Notes under the pieces: model-generated
What the model saw: the letters and a program-made list of their open reading frames with translations, nothing else
Told to the model about the DNA's origin: nothing
Databases searched by the model: none
Origin: JAUWMI01 sp964630455
Lineage (GTDB): Bacteria; Sumerlaeota; Sumerlaeia; MWCT01; JAUWMI01
Length of the DNA: 35,337 bases
Direction of reading: 5' to 3'
Assembly (NCBI GenBank): GCA_964630455.1
Contig: CAZVVA010000010.1
Coordinates: 1-35,337 of the forward strand
Shown: piece after piece, positions 1 to 7,432 of the stretch
How positions within the stretch are numbered: the first letter of the stretch is position 1
How the letters are laid out: each line of letters starts with the position of its first letter
Position numbers and translations under genes: made by a program

Positions 1-6
1 GGTATT

Positions 7-43
7 GCGAGGGGGCCCCTTTGGAAAAAGGGTCACCCCTCGC
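7..43. repeat. Nested intergenic hairpin
   Basis: The outer arms GCGAGGGG (7-14) and CCCCTCGC (36-43) are exact reverse complements. Inside them CCCTTT (17-22) pairs with AAAGGG (27-32) around a GGAA loop. It lies downstream of the minus-strand operon that ends at 225, but no T-run follows on that strand, so a dispersed palindromic repeat is more likely than an intrinsic terminator. The gene-free stretch 89-224 shows nothing else I can name. Confidence 0.5.
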
Positions 44-65
44 GCTCCCCCCTAAACCTTTGGTT

Positions 66-88
66 ACGGGCGAGACGCCCGTGCCACG
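66..88. repeat. REP-like palindrome, lone copy
   Basis: ACGGGCG (66-72) and CGCCCGT (76-82) form a perfect 7-bp stem with an AGA loop, followed by GCCACG. The whole 23-nt segment is the exact reverse complement of 13414-13436, about 13.3 kb away, where it forms one arm of a paired element. Two identical intergenic copies with a tight hairpin are typical of REP sequences. Confidence 0.75.
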
Positions 89-224
89 CCATGGTGCCTG
101 ACCTGTAATTCCAACATCGTCTTTTCTTAGGTTGAGAGCTTTCAACAGAGCCATGCCCCGAAAAAAAGACGAAGATAGAAAAGTACGGATAGGGAAATAA
201 GAATCCTTTACCTGTCAGGCAGGC

Positions 225-956
225 TTATTTGCGGAAGGTAATGGTGGGGTTAAAATTCTGTTGTCTTTTGAGCTTGAGCTGCCAAACTATGAGGCCTTCG
301 AATAGTTTAGTCGGCTCAGGGGATATTTTGTCAACATGCCAGTCCTGAGGATATTTGACCAGCAGTTTGATGACCACTTCATTATGAGGCGTGAAATTGT
401 AACTATAAATGATGCTTCCTTGTTCATTACTCTCCAGAAAATCCTTCTGGCGCGTAGTAATGTAAATGTATTTCCCATCAGAAATGATGTCGTCATACTT
501 AATAGTTATCTTGCTCAAACCCCCTAATGAGGTGCTTTGGTATGGTATTTCAAAATTGTCAGCATCGAAAATTGCTATAACACTTCCAGGGATAAGAAGA
601 TTAAAACCCTGAGAGTCTTCATCCGTGGGAGGAATGGCACGTTGGAGAATGGAAACAACCTCCATGTCATTACCCGTAATGATGTAAGTCTCCCTTACTA
701 TTTGCTCGTCCTTCTCCTTGGAAATGAGATAAATGACTTCCGCAACATTAACCGTGAACTCTCCGTATTGATTGTAAACCACATAGTTGCCTGCGCTGTC
801 CTTTACAATGTCACCCCTGAGAACCGAACCGTCGCGGAGATAGAGCGTATCAAACTCTTGTCCCAGGACAACAAAGTTCAGCAGCAATACAACAGCGAGT
901 AGAAACATGAAAGGAGGTTTTGCGAATCCCATTATGCTGAAATTTTTCCTGCGCAT
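225..956 (-). CDS. Membrane-anchored or secreted protein of unknown function
   Basis: I do not recognise a characterised family. The 243-residue product has a basic start (MRRKNFS), a hydrophobic signal or anchor at about residues 12-33, then DTLYLRDGSVLRGDIV, a small beta-barrel-like motif often seen at the mature N-terminus of envelope proteins (family impression, not proof). The rest is beta-rich with no cysteine cluster or catalytic motif. I chose the ATG at 956 because GAAGGAG lies 8 nt upstream and the signal follows at once. An in-frame ATG at 1034 would overlap the previous stop as ATGA, but it has no ribosome site and would put about 26 polar residues before the signal. It is the last gene of the ECF sigma operon, so it may belong to the regulon effectors. 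Confidence 0.75.
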   Translation of the reverse strand: MRRKNFSIMGFAKPPFMFLLAVVLLLNFVVLGQEFDTLYLRDGSVLRGDIVKDSAGNYVVYNQYGEFTVNVAEVIYLISKEKDEQIVRETYIITGNDMEVVSILQRAIPPTDEDSQGFNLLIPGSVIAIFDADNFEIPYQSTSLGGLSKITIKYDDIISDGKYIYITTRQKDFLESNEQGSIIYSYNFTPHNEVVIKLLVKYPQDWHVDKISPEPTKLFEGLIVWQLKLKRQQNFNPTITFRK

Positions 957-1030
957 TGCCCTTACTCCTTCTTTCATAAGCGGGACCGGGAGGAGCCGTG
1001 ATAATTCTCCCCTCCGGTCCCAGCTGAGAT

Positions 1031-2470
1031 TCATTTGATAAATCCAAAACTGGCGATGATCTTGTCGAAATCTTTTTCTAGTGTCTCGTACTTATCCGGC
1101 TCGATGGCCTGGCATAGAATTAAATAGTATATGCCATTCTTGATCAGAGTAATTTCTTTGACTTTAAACTCTCCCAGCTTTTCTACGCGGAAGGATTGCA
1201 CTGATTCTACGCTTGGTGTGCCCTGTATGGTAACGTCGCGGCGAGAAATCTCTTTAAAATCCTGCACTAATTTTTTGACAGCTTCCAGTCGCCTTTCAAA
1301 AATCTCATGCATGTCATCAGAAGACTTGAGTCCCTTTGCTCCAATCAGGCGAGCAATGGATTTTCCTTGGTTATAATGCATTTCTGCCAAATGTGCGGGA
1401 TTGGCACTGGTGATGAGATCCCAACCCTCCGGCGCGGCAATAAAGCAATTATACTCCTCGTTCGTGTAAACCCTGCCGGAGATACTTCCCTGGCCAAATT
1501 CAGCCACCACTTCATCTCTCAGCGATAGACCTTCTTCCGGTTGTATGATTTTAAAGCTTTGCACAATGTTGGCAAATTCTTGCTTCAGCCCGTCATACTT
1601 TTCCGGGGGGATCGCGTCGCCCATGAAGAAATAAAGAAAAGGCTTCTTGCTGAAATATACCCGCTGACGCTTGCGATGCTGGTTCTCAATCTTAAATTCA
1701 CTCACCATCTTATAGCCCGGCAGATCACCTACTTTCATTTCTCCTTGCTCATAGATCTTGTATTCACTGGCCATCCTCTTAGCCACAGATACATCTGCTT
1801 CAACTGCCTGCTTCGGCTCAACTGCAATTGGCAATTGTACGAATCCCAGCAGTGCACAGGATTTATAATCAGGCGCCAGCACGACTACTGCATCTGGGAC
1901 TATTTGGTCTAATCCGAAAGGCCCGCCTAGCGGCATCCACTTCTCGGGAATGCGGACGGCATATTTTCCCTTCTTGCTCTGATAAATGCGCGATACCGGG
2001 TCAAACGCTCCTTCTTCGATATCCTTTGACATAGACTTAATCAGAAGCTGACCATCTCGTTCCTTCAGAAAGAAAATCAATTGGTCGGTTATCTCTTCTT
2101 CTTTTCCGGGCCCTTTCCGATACTTACTGTTTTCTGTGGTTCTTACCAGAATGAGATTGTCCTTCCGTTCAATGCTCTTGATAGTAGATTCGACTTTTGT
2201 GTAGTCAACGCCTTCATTGAGCTTTTCCAGAATCTCCTTTAGGTCTTGCTTCCCTGCCCCTGTGAAAACCAGATGGAACTCTTCATCGAAAAAATACATT
2301 AACCCATCAATGTCTTCCTTCTCCCATAAACTGTCCCATGCACGGATAAGTTTTTTCACATGCTGTTGCAGCTCTGGCGAGACAGGCTGAGCCTGGGCAA
2401 AGGTAATACTCCCCAACAGTAGAAAACAGATAAGTCCAATACTGATTGCTAAAAGTCTTGACGTTCTCAT
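1031..2470 (-). CDS. Secreted protein: NTF2-like domain plus two PsbP/DcrB-like domains
   Basis: The 479-residue product begins with a clear signal peptide (residues 1-27, ending TFAQA). Residues about 33-155 resemble SnoaL/DUF4440 NTF2-like folds (KLIRAWDSLWEKEDIDGLMYFF style). Two repeats follow at about 165-310 and 345-477, each with a pattern like YAVRIPEKWMPL or YNCFIAAPEGWDL, as in PsbP/DUF1795 (DcrB-like) domains. No enzyme motif is visible. The start ATG overlaps the anti-sigma stop by 4 nt, which indicates translational coupling. Its place after sigma and anti-sigma genes suggests an envelope-stress output or sensor component (inference). Domain assignment is by pattern only. Confidence 0.8.
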   Translation of the reverse strand: MRTSRLLAISIGLICFLLLGSITFAQAQPVSPELQQHVKKLIRAWDSLWEKEDIDGLMYFFDEEFHLVFTGAGKQDLKEILEKLNEGVDYTKVESTIKSIERKDNLILVRTTENSKYRKGPGKEEEITDQLIFFLKERDGQLLIKSMSKDIEEGAFDPVSRIYQSKKGKYAVRIPEKWMPLGGPFGLDQIVPDAVVVLAPDYKSCALLGFVQLPIAVEPKQAVEADVSVAKRMASEYKIYEQGEMKVGDLPGYKMVSEFKIENQHRKRQRVYFSKKPFLYFFMGDAIPPEKYDGLKQEFANIVQSFKIIQPEEGLSLRDEVVAEFGQGSISGRVYTNEEYNCFIAAPEGWDLITSANPAHLAEMHYNQGKSIARLIGAKGLKSSDDMHEIFERRLEAVKKLVQDFKEISRRDVTIQGTPSVESVQSFRVEKLGEFKVKEITLIKNGIYYLILCQAIEPDKYETLEKDFDKIIASFGFIK

Positions 2471-3159
2471 AGTAGTTCCTCCTTCTTAGAATTCTGGATT
2501 GTATAAATTTTTTGCGGCGAAAAAACCGACTGGCCCGGTAGCACTGGCGGCACACCGATAATTATTATGAGCGGCTGCTGATAAGCCGCGGCTGCAGCGG
2601 ATGGATAGTCTGCGAAAAGACGGCTGCCAGCAGGATACACAACGGCGTCTTTAACAATCACCGGCTGGCGAGGACTTGGCTCGATGATATCGTGAACACT
2701 TTTTGTAATTTGCATACCTTCAGGCTCTACTTTTGCAATAATGGGAGCAGTTCTTCCAGGCGCAGGTGACCTGCTGACCAGAGCGATATTAACGGCTATG
2801 GAGCCCAATAGAAAGAAAAGCAGCAGCGCGGTAGCAAATGCGGGCACAGAGAATTTATACCCTAAGAGAGATTTGAGCTGACCCCAGAAATCTCGTGGCT
2901 GAGTAACGCGTGCCCGTTCCCGCTCTACCTGGGCGACCTTTGCCATAATCCGCGCCTGCAGATTCCTCCCTGGTTTGGCTGTCTCCCATTGGTCAAGAAC
3001 CCTATTCAGTGCCAGATTCTTTTCGTATAACAGCCTGCATTGGAGGCACTCTGCCAGATGCTCCTTGAATTGCTTCTGTGCGGTTTTCTCTACTGTCTTT
3101 GGTGAAAGGTTCTCTATTATCGCCCTAACTTCCTCACAGGACACCGAGTTGTCTTTCAT
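2467..3159 (-). CDS. Zinc-type transmembrane anti-sigma factor
   Basis: The 230-residue product has the anti-sigma zinc-finger signature at its N-terminus: H34, C38 and C41 (HLAECLQC), with C8 upstream. A basic region and one membrane segment (about 104-128) follow, and then a proline- and alanine-rich domain on the far side of the membrane. This matches ZAS-type anti-sigma factors, which hold an ECF sigma factor at the membrane until a signal releases it. It starts 27 nt after the sigma gene with a G-rich ribosome site and overlaps the next gene by 4 nt, so the operon is tightly coupled. The C-terminal sensor half resembles nothing I know. Confidence 0.88.
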   Translation of the reverse strand: MKDNSVSCEEVRAIIENLSPKTVEKTAQKQFKEHLAECLQCRLLYEKNLALNRVLDQWETAKPGRNLQARIMAKVAQVERERARVTQPRDFWGQLKSLLGYKFSVPAFATALLLFFLLGSIAVNIALVSRSPAPGRTAPIIAKVEPEGMQITKSVHDIIEPSPRQPVIVKDAVVYPAGSRLFADYPSAAAAAYQQPLIIIIGVPPVLPGQSVFSPQKIYTIQNSKKEELL

Positions 3160-3186
3160 TTTTGTTTACCCCCGTTCAGAAGGGAT

Positions 3187-3756
3187 CTATAAATATCCTT
3201 TTAAATACTGATAAAGCTTATCTCTGGCTCGAGCCAGACGAGATTTTACTGTCCCCGAACTACAGCTCATAATGATGGCAATTTCTTGATACGTCAGACC
3301 TTCGTAATACTGCATCAACAGTGCACTTTTTTGCTCTTCCGGGAGCAATGCAATAGCGTCGGCAACTTTTTGGGAACGCTCCTTTTCCAGAACCTCGTCG
3401 CGAGGACTATGGGCTTCATGGTCAGGCAAGGTCTTTATCTCACTAATATCTGTGTCAAGTCTTTCAAGATCCACACTCTTTTTCCTTTGGACGCTTAAGC
3501 AATGATTCCGCGCAATGGTGTACAGCCATGTGGAAAATTTCGTCCCTCTTGCAAGGTCAAAGGCATGGATGTTGCAATATGCTTTGAGAAAAACCTCTTG
3601 CACTAAATCCTCCACCTCTTCCCTGGTTAAGCCCCTAAAACTGAGCTTGTATATGTAAGAAAATATGGGCCTCTCATACATCTCCACGATTACAGCAAAC
3701 GACTCAGCACTACCATTTTGGCAATCCTTGATAATCTCTGTGCCGATTTCTTCCAT
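3187..3756 (-). CDS. ECF-family RNA polymerase sigma factor
   Basis: The roughly 189-residue product has sigma region 2 (ERPIFSYIYKL, then EDLVQEVFLKAY and FSTWLYTIARNHCL) and region 4 (LLPEEQKSALLMQYYEGLTY, then a helix-turn-helix ending GTVKSRLARARDKL). Regions 1 and 3 are absent, which defines the ECF class. The reading frame can be extended to a GTG at 3783, but that codon sits about where transcription from the upstream ECF promoter should begin and has no ribosome site. The ATG at 3756 has AGGGG about 14 nt upstream and is preferred. The downstream anti-sigma gene is its expected partner, and the promoter suggests autoregulation. Confidence 0.92.
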   Translation of the reverse strand: MEEIGTEIIKDCQNGSAESFAVIVEMYERPIFSYIYKLSFRGLTREEVEDLVQEVFLKAYCNIHAFDLARGTKFSTWLYTIARNHCLSVQRKKSVDLERLDTDISEIKTLPDHEAHSPRDEVLEKERSQKVADAIALLPEEQKSALLMQYYEGLTYQEIAIIMSCSSGTVKSRLARARDKLYQYLKGYL

Positions 3757-3790
3757 GCCTGTGCGAGTTTCCCCTTGTCTCACTTATCTT

Positions 3791-3816
3791 ATACGCAATT
3801 TTGCCTGAAATGTTCC
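3791..3816 (-). promoter_or_regulatory. Putative ECF-type autoregulated promoter
   Basis: On the minus strand GGAAC (3812-3816) is followed by exactly 16 nt and then CGTAT (3791-3795). ECF promoters commonly pair an AAC-containing -35 with a CGT-type -10 at this spacing, as at Bacillus SigW promoters (TGAAAC-N16-CGTA). It lies about 35-60 nt before the chosen start of the sigma gene. I looked at the other GGAAC occurrences I noticed in the window and none had CGTA at the right distance. Confidence 0.65.
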
Positions 3817-3944
3817 CCAAAAATAAAAAAATTTATCTCCCACGCTTCGGAGCCTCCATTGGCAATACATTATAGGAGGCGAGGAAATAGGCAAGAATAT
3901 ATATAAACATTTCGCTTTATTAATCAAGGATCTGCTTTAGATTT

Positions 3945-3985
3945 CTCCGGCGACCTGAGATAAAAGCCGGAGCGCAAAGTCTGCG
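3945..3985. other. Two adjacent hairpins between divergent operons
   Basis: CTCCGGC (3945-3951) pairs with GCCGGAG (3966-3972) across a 14-nt loop, and CGCA (3973-3976) pairs with TGCG (3982-3985) immediately after. They lie in the 370-nt gene-free stretch 3784-4153, which otherwise holds the ECF promoter and the inverted repeat at 4079-4136. The role is unknown: leader RNA structure or dispersed palindrome. Confidence 0.35.
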
Positions 3986-4078
3986 ATTTATTTTCCCTTG
4001 AGATTGTTGAGTAATCCATCATTGTGGCATGCTAAAGATTTGGGCAAACTAAACTTAAAAACTTGCCAAACTTGATTG

Positions 4079-4136
4079 AAAAATGCAGCTTATTCGTATA
4101 TTGCTAATTTATAAATCACAAAATGTCTGCATTTTT
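4079..4136. promoter_or_regulatory. Ten-bp perfect inverted repeat before the methyltransferase gene
   Basis: AAAAATGCAG (4079-4088) and CTGCATTTTT (4127-4136) are perfect complements around 38 nt, ending 17 nt before the start at 4154. The loop contains TATATT (4097-4102), which could be a -10 element with TTGATT (4072-4077) as a poor -35 at a long 19-nt spacing. An operator over a promoter or a leader hairpin are both possible. Confidence 0.35.
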
Positions 4137-4153
4137 AAACATTAACTTACGTA

Positions 4154-4810
4154 ATGAACAGAGAAATGCCAATGTCTGCAAATCCATTTAATGAGCACTG
4201 TGCTGAATATGATGCCTGGTTCGATAAGAACGCACTGATGCATGAATCTGAATTGCTGACGATTCAAAAGGTATTACCCAAAAGCGGCTTTGGTCTGGAA
4301 GTTGGCGTGGGTACAGGACGCTTTGCAGCACCATTGGGAGTAAAAGTAGGGATTGATCCTTCAATAAATGCGCTGAGGATGGCTCGAAGTCGGAGGATTC
4401 AGGTACTACGGGGTGTTGGCGAGGAGCTTCCGTTTAAAGCTAATTCTTTTTACTACGTGCTGCTGGTGACAACGGTATGTTTTCTGGACAATCCAGAAAA
4501 GGCATTTAAGGAATGCTGGCGAGTGCTCCGCGAGAAAGGAGTACTGATAGTAGCAATTATAGATCGGGAAAGTGAGCTGGGCAGACGTTACGAAGAAACA
4601 AAACACACAAGTATCTTTTACCGATTCGCTAGATTTCGTTCTGTGAAAGAAGTTAAGAAAATGCTTGAGTCTTCAGGGTTTGAGGTGAAAGAGTATTACC
4701 AAACGTTGTTTTCGGTTAATGCTTCTAAAAAGTACGTTGAAAAGCTAAGAAAAGGTTTTGGGCAGGGATCATTTGTGGTGATGCGCGCCCGAAAAATTGA
4801 AAAGGAGTGA
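4154..4810 (+). CDS. Class I SAM-dependent methyltransferase
   Basis: The 218-residue product has the SAM-binding glycine motif LEVGVGTGRF (about residues 48-57), an acidic residue at the end of strand 2 (GIDPS), a motif II region (GVGEELPFKANSFYYVLLVTT) and the post-motif typical of the Methyltransf_11 family (RVLREKGVLIVAI). The substrate cannot be read from the sequence. The start is uncertain: ATGs at 4154, 4166 and 4172 all lack a clear ribosome site. The stop TGA abuts the Mrp gene as TGATG, and AAGGAG for that gene lies inside the last codons, so the two are one transcription unit. Methyltransferases of this type occur beside Mrp/NBP35 genes in anaerobes, which hints at a metal or cofactor link (inference). 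Confidence 0.88.
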   Translation: MNREMPMSANPFNEHCAEYDAWFDKNALMHESELLTIQKVLPKSGFGLEVGVGTGRFAAPLGVKVGIDPSINALRMARSRRIQVLRGVGEELPFKANSFYYVLLVTTVCFLDNPEKAFKECWRVLREKGVLIVAIIDRESELGRRYEETKHTSIFYRFARFRSVKEVKKMLESSGFEVKEYYQTLFSVNASKKYVEKLRKGFGQGSFVVMRARKIEKE

Positions 4811-4815
4811 TGACG

Positions 4816-5712
4816 GTGTCGGACGAAAAAAAGGAACGGACTAATGAGACGCGTGATTCCTCTCAAAACCAACAAAAACCTTTTAGCCCTGCAATGGACA
4901 AAGTGCTTCGTGAGAGGATGTCGAGAATAAAGCATAAGATCATTATTCTATCGGGCAAAGGAGGCGTGGGAAAGAGTACAGCTGCTGTAAACCTGGCAAT
5001 ATCTCTTGCAAAGGCAGGCAGGCGCGTCGGCTTACTCGATGTGGATATCCACGGGCCAAGTATTCCGAAGTTGCTCAACCTTGAGGAGCTCCCCATAGTA
5101 GCAACTAAAAATTCAATACTACCTGTTAAATATAGCCGAGCGATACCTGGTCAGACGACTGTTGAGCTCCTGGTCATGTCTATGGGGTTTCTGTTAAGAG
5201 AGCATGATGCGGTAATATGGCGAGGACCGCTTAAGGGCTCAGCGATAAGGCAATTTCTTAGAGATGTGCAGTGGGAAGTATTGGATTATCTAGTCATTGA
5301 CTCGCCTCCGGGCACAGGCGACGAACCGCTGTCAGTTTGCCAGCTGATAGAGAACCCTGACGGCGCGGTGATTGTGACCACGCCCCAGAGTATTGCCGTG
5401 ATTGATGTGAAAAAAGCGATTGGGTTTTGTAATACCCTCAGGTTGCCCGTGCTCGGCGTCATTGAGAATATGAGCGGTTTTGCATGTCCTAAGTGCGGGG
5501 AGGTAACCGAGATTTTTAGCTCCGGTGGAGGAGAGAAGATGGCGCGTGAAATGGGCACGAGGTTTCTTGGCTCAATTCCGATCGATCCCTTGATTGTGCA
5601 AAGCGGTGACAGCGGTGTACCATCCTTAATCAGTCATCCTGAAAGCAAATCTACGCAGGCATTCGAAAAAGTCCTTGGCACATTGCTCGGTGTTGTAGAA
5701 AAGAATGCATAA
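4816..5712 (+). CDS. mrp: Mrp/NBP35-family Fe-S cluster carrier ATPase
   Basis: The roughly 298-residue cytoplasmic P-loop ATPase has the deviant Walker A GKGGVGKST, the following LLDVDIHGPSIPKLL segment, VIDSPPGTGDEPLS and the C-terminal CPKC pair (in FACPKCGE) that ligates a bridging 4Fe-4S cluster in this family. It assembles and hands over Fe-S clusters to apoproteins. Three starts are possible (GTG 4807, ATG 4810, GTG 4816). AAGGAG at 4802-4807 is 8 nt from GTG 4816 but only 2 nt from ATG 4810, so 4816 is preferred. An N-terminal polar stretch of about 35 residues precedes the ATPase core, with no DUF59 domain. It faces the Fur-associated small iron-sulfur genes further right, a known genomic association. 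Confidence 0.93.
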   Translation: MSDEKKERTNETRDSSQNQQKPFSPAMDKVLRERMSRIKHKIIILSGKGGVGKSTAAVNLAISLAKAGRRVGLLDVDIHGPSIPKLLNLEELPIVATKNSILPVKYSRAIPGQTTVELLVMSMGFLLREHDAVIWRGPLKGSAIRQFLRDVQWEVLDYLVIDSPPGTGDEPLSVCQLIENPDGAVIVTTPQSIAVIDVKKAIGFCNTLRLPVLGVIENMSGFACPKCGEVTEIFSSGGGEKMAREMGTRFLGSIPIDPLIVQSGDSGVPSLISHPESKSTQAFEKVLGTLLGVVEKNA

Positions 5713-5742
5713 GCGGATTGCACGGACCAGAAGAGGAAAGGA

Positions 5743-5832
5743 ATGAAAATTGGGAAACCGTTATCAAGCGAACACCTGACTGAACCGAGCTCTCGGTTGC
5801 TGCTCTATCTTGCTCATTTAATGCCTGCTTGA
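5743..5832 (+). CDS. Possible 29-residue small protein
   Basis: AGAGG lies 6 nt before an ATG that opens 29 codons beginning MKIGKPLSSEHLTEPSSR and ending in a short hydrophobic stretch and TGA. It follows mrp by 30 nt on the same strand and stops exactly where the convergent DUF364 gene ends. The start MKIGKP recalls NifX/FeMo-cofactor-like proteins that often follow mrp, so it could be a remnant, but similarity over so few residues proves nothing. Confidence 0.25.
   Translation: MKIGKPLSSEHLTEPSSRLLLYLAHLMPA
5783..5798. terminator. Weak hairpin between convergent genes
   Basis: AACCGA (5783-5788) pairs with TCGGTT (5793-5798) around GCTC. It lies just before the meeting point of two convergent genes, where terminators are expected, but no T-tract follows on either strand. 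It also lies inside the possible 29-codon gene. Confidence 0.22.
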
Positions 5833-6606
5833 TTATTTGTTTTGGTATGAAGAGAAAAGACGAGCATCCTTCATCATAGTTAACAGTCTTACCCCACCTT
5901 CTTTCATCTGCCTGAAAGTAGCGCCTTCTCTGATAAGATTTAGTACGCCCTCTGGATCAATCACTACGCTTCCGCAGATAACATCTATCCCATGCTCGAA
6001 GAGAATCGGACTGAGAGGTGTACTCGCTCCTAATACTATCTTCAAACTTGTCGGTGGGCATAATGATAAGATCTCTTCGATTGTATGATTAATGAAGGTA
6101 GTCCCCGAAATTGCAACTACCTCTGATCGAGGCAAGAACTCCTGTGCCGCTTCTTCTGGATAGGCCCCTAGCTCTTGACGTTTCTCTATGACCCACACGT
6201 TCTTAGCCACAGACTTTAATCGATCAACGAATGGGAAAAGCCCTATTATGCTAATATCTTTGTTCCTCCCTTTTTCTTCAAGAAAGTCTGCGGCATTTAA
6301 CTCGGTACATTTGGACATATCAATATCAATTAATGAATTGATCGCTGCCATCCCTATACAAGCCTCTGTTATACTCTCCGAAAGTGAATATTGAGACAGT
6401 TGCTGCGCGCTTTTCTTGACTAATGCCCCAGCCTCTTTTACAGCCTCGTTTCCGTGTGCACAGGATTCCCAGGCCATTGAAGAAGCCAAACCGCACCGCT
6501 TGCTCACTACTACCGTCCAGCGAATCCCGCAGAGCACTCTTCTGACCGGAGTATCTTCAGTTATGCTCCGGAGAATATCCTTTAAGATGCTGTTTGAGCC
6601 GATCAT
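5833..6606 (-). CDS. DUF4213/DUF364 protein (putative heavy-metal chelation)
   Basis: The 257-residue product matches the two-part family with an N-terminal DUF4213 half (enolase-like fold: SLSESITEACIGMAAINSLI) and a C-terminal DUF364 Rossmann-like half. The latter carries IIGLFPFVDRLK, VVAISGTTFINHTIEEIL, then STPLSPILFEHGIDVICGS and FRQMKEGGVRLL. Such proteins are predicted to chelate or sense heavy metals and often sit with metal-cofactor genes. Length is normal for the family. It ends back to back with the plus-strand mrp unit and begins about 110 nt after the MBL gene. No clear ribosome site is visible at the chosen ATG. Confidence 0.85.
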   Translation of the reverse strand: MIGSNSILKDILRSITEDTPVRRVLCGIRWTVVVSKRCGLASSMAWESCAHGNEAVKEAGALVKKSAQQLSQYSLSESITEACIGMAAINSLIDIDMSKCTELNAADFLEEKGRNKDISIIGLFPFVDRLKSVAKNVWVIEKRQELGAYPEEAAQEFLPRSEVVAISGTTFINHTIEEILSLCPPTSLKIVLGASTPLSPILFEHGIDVICGSVVIDPEGVLNLIREGATFRQMKEGGVRLLTMMKDARLFSSYQNK

Positions 6607-6716
6607 AGGTCCGGATCTCTTATTATCAAAAACCTCGGTTATGATTTCAGGTCACTTGTAGGTCGAATACAGCAAGGTTCAGGAGATCATGCGTGAGACT
6701 AAATAGCAGCCTTCTT

Positions 6717-7430
6717 TTAGATGTCCAAGGTCAAACCAACGCTTATAGGAATGAAATTATCTTGATACTCCTTCTTAAACGCTCTGGTTGCCTTTTTCCC
6801 CGTACAATGAGCAGGGCCAACTTTCTTCACTCCTATTCGTCTGAATTCTTCGACAATAGACCTAATCATTCTTCTGTTCTTGTCTAATAAATGAAAACCA
6901 CCCATGACAAGATGGAGACTTTGGCTCGGAAAAGATTTTTTAATGTTCTCCACCATCTTCACTATACCCGGGTGGGAGCAACCGGTAATTACCGAAATCC
7001 CCTTATCAGTTCTTACCACTAGTGCTTGCTCCGGAATATCTTTCCCTTTATATTCTGCTGGTATTTCTCCAGTGGTATAGAAATTGTCCGTGATTTCAGT
7101 AAGCTTGTGCACCTCGACTATAAAGCGCTTCAGTGCTTTAACTCTTACTTTAAATTCCAGACTAAAACCAGGACAAGCAAATACCCTCAGCCCTTCCTTC
7201 ATTTTCAGTATTTCCCACAACCCACCTGTATGATCCCAATGCTCATGGGAAATAACCACCGCTTCCAGTCTGGAGACATCCACATTCATAGATTTCATAT
7301 TAAGAAGAAGCGACTCGGCTGATTTGCCGGTATCGAATAAAATTTTTTCGCCAACCAAACAGGAAAATCCCCATCCGACAGAAAATTCTTTGCTTAATCT
7401 ATTACTATCAAAAAGTATCTTAATCTGCAT
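6717..7430 (-). CDS. MBL-fold metallohydrolase
   Basis: The 237-residue product carries the metallo-beta-lactamase metal motif SHEHWDH (H62, H64, D66, H67). A later GCSHPG motif supplies another histidine, as do GGFHLL and GPAHCTG near the C-terminus. The N-terminal GWGFSCLV followed by ILFDTG is typical of the MBL subgroup related to dihydropterin-ribofuranosylaminobenzene phosphate synthase and other 'ribonuclease Z-like' proteins common in anaerobes. The substrate is unknown. All metal ligands appear present, unlike the decayed relative at 8740-9154. It begins 2 nt after the Nudix stop and so is probably co-transcribed with it and YggS. Confidence 0.88.
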   Translation of the reverse strand: MQIKILFDSNRLSKEFSVGWGFSCLVGEKILFDTGKSAESLLLNMKSMNVDVSRLEAVVISHEHWDHTGGLWEILKMKEGLRVFACPGFSLEFKVRVKALKRFIVEVHKLTEITDNFYTTGEIPAEYKGKDIPEQALVVRTDKGISVITGCSHPGIVKMVENIKKSFPSQSLHLVMGGFHLLDKNRRMIRSIVEEFRRIGVKKVGPAHCTGKKATRAFKKEYQDNFIPISVGLTLDI

Positions 7431-7432
7431 AT

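Noticed and set aside
3757..3783. GTG at 3783 as start of the sigma factor
   Set aside because: It has no ribosome site and lies where the ECF promoter predicts the transcript start.
3945..3985. Class I cyclic-di-GMP riboswitch (GAGCGCAAAGTC after a stem resembles part of the GEMM consensus)
   Set aside because: The conserved 5' strand (GGCAAACC-like) and tetraloop/receptor are absent, and no second aptamer stem is visible.
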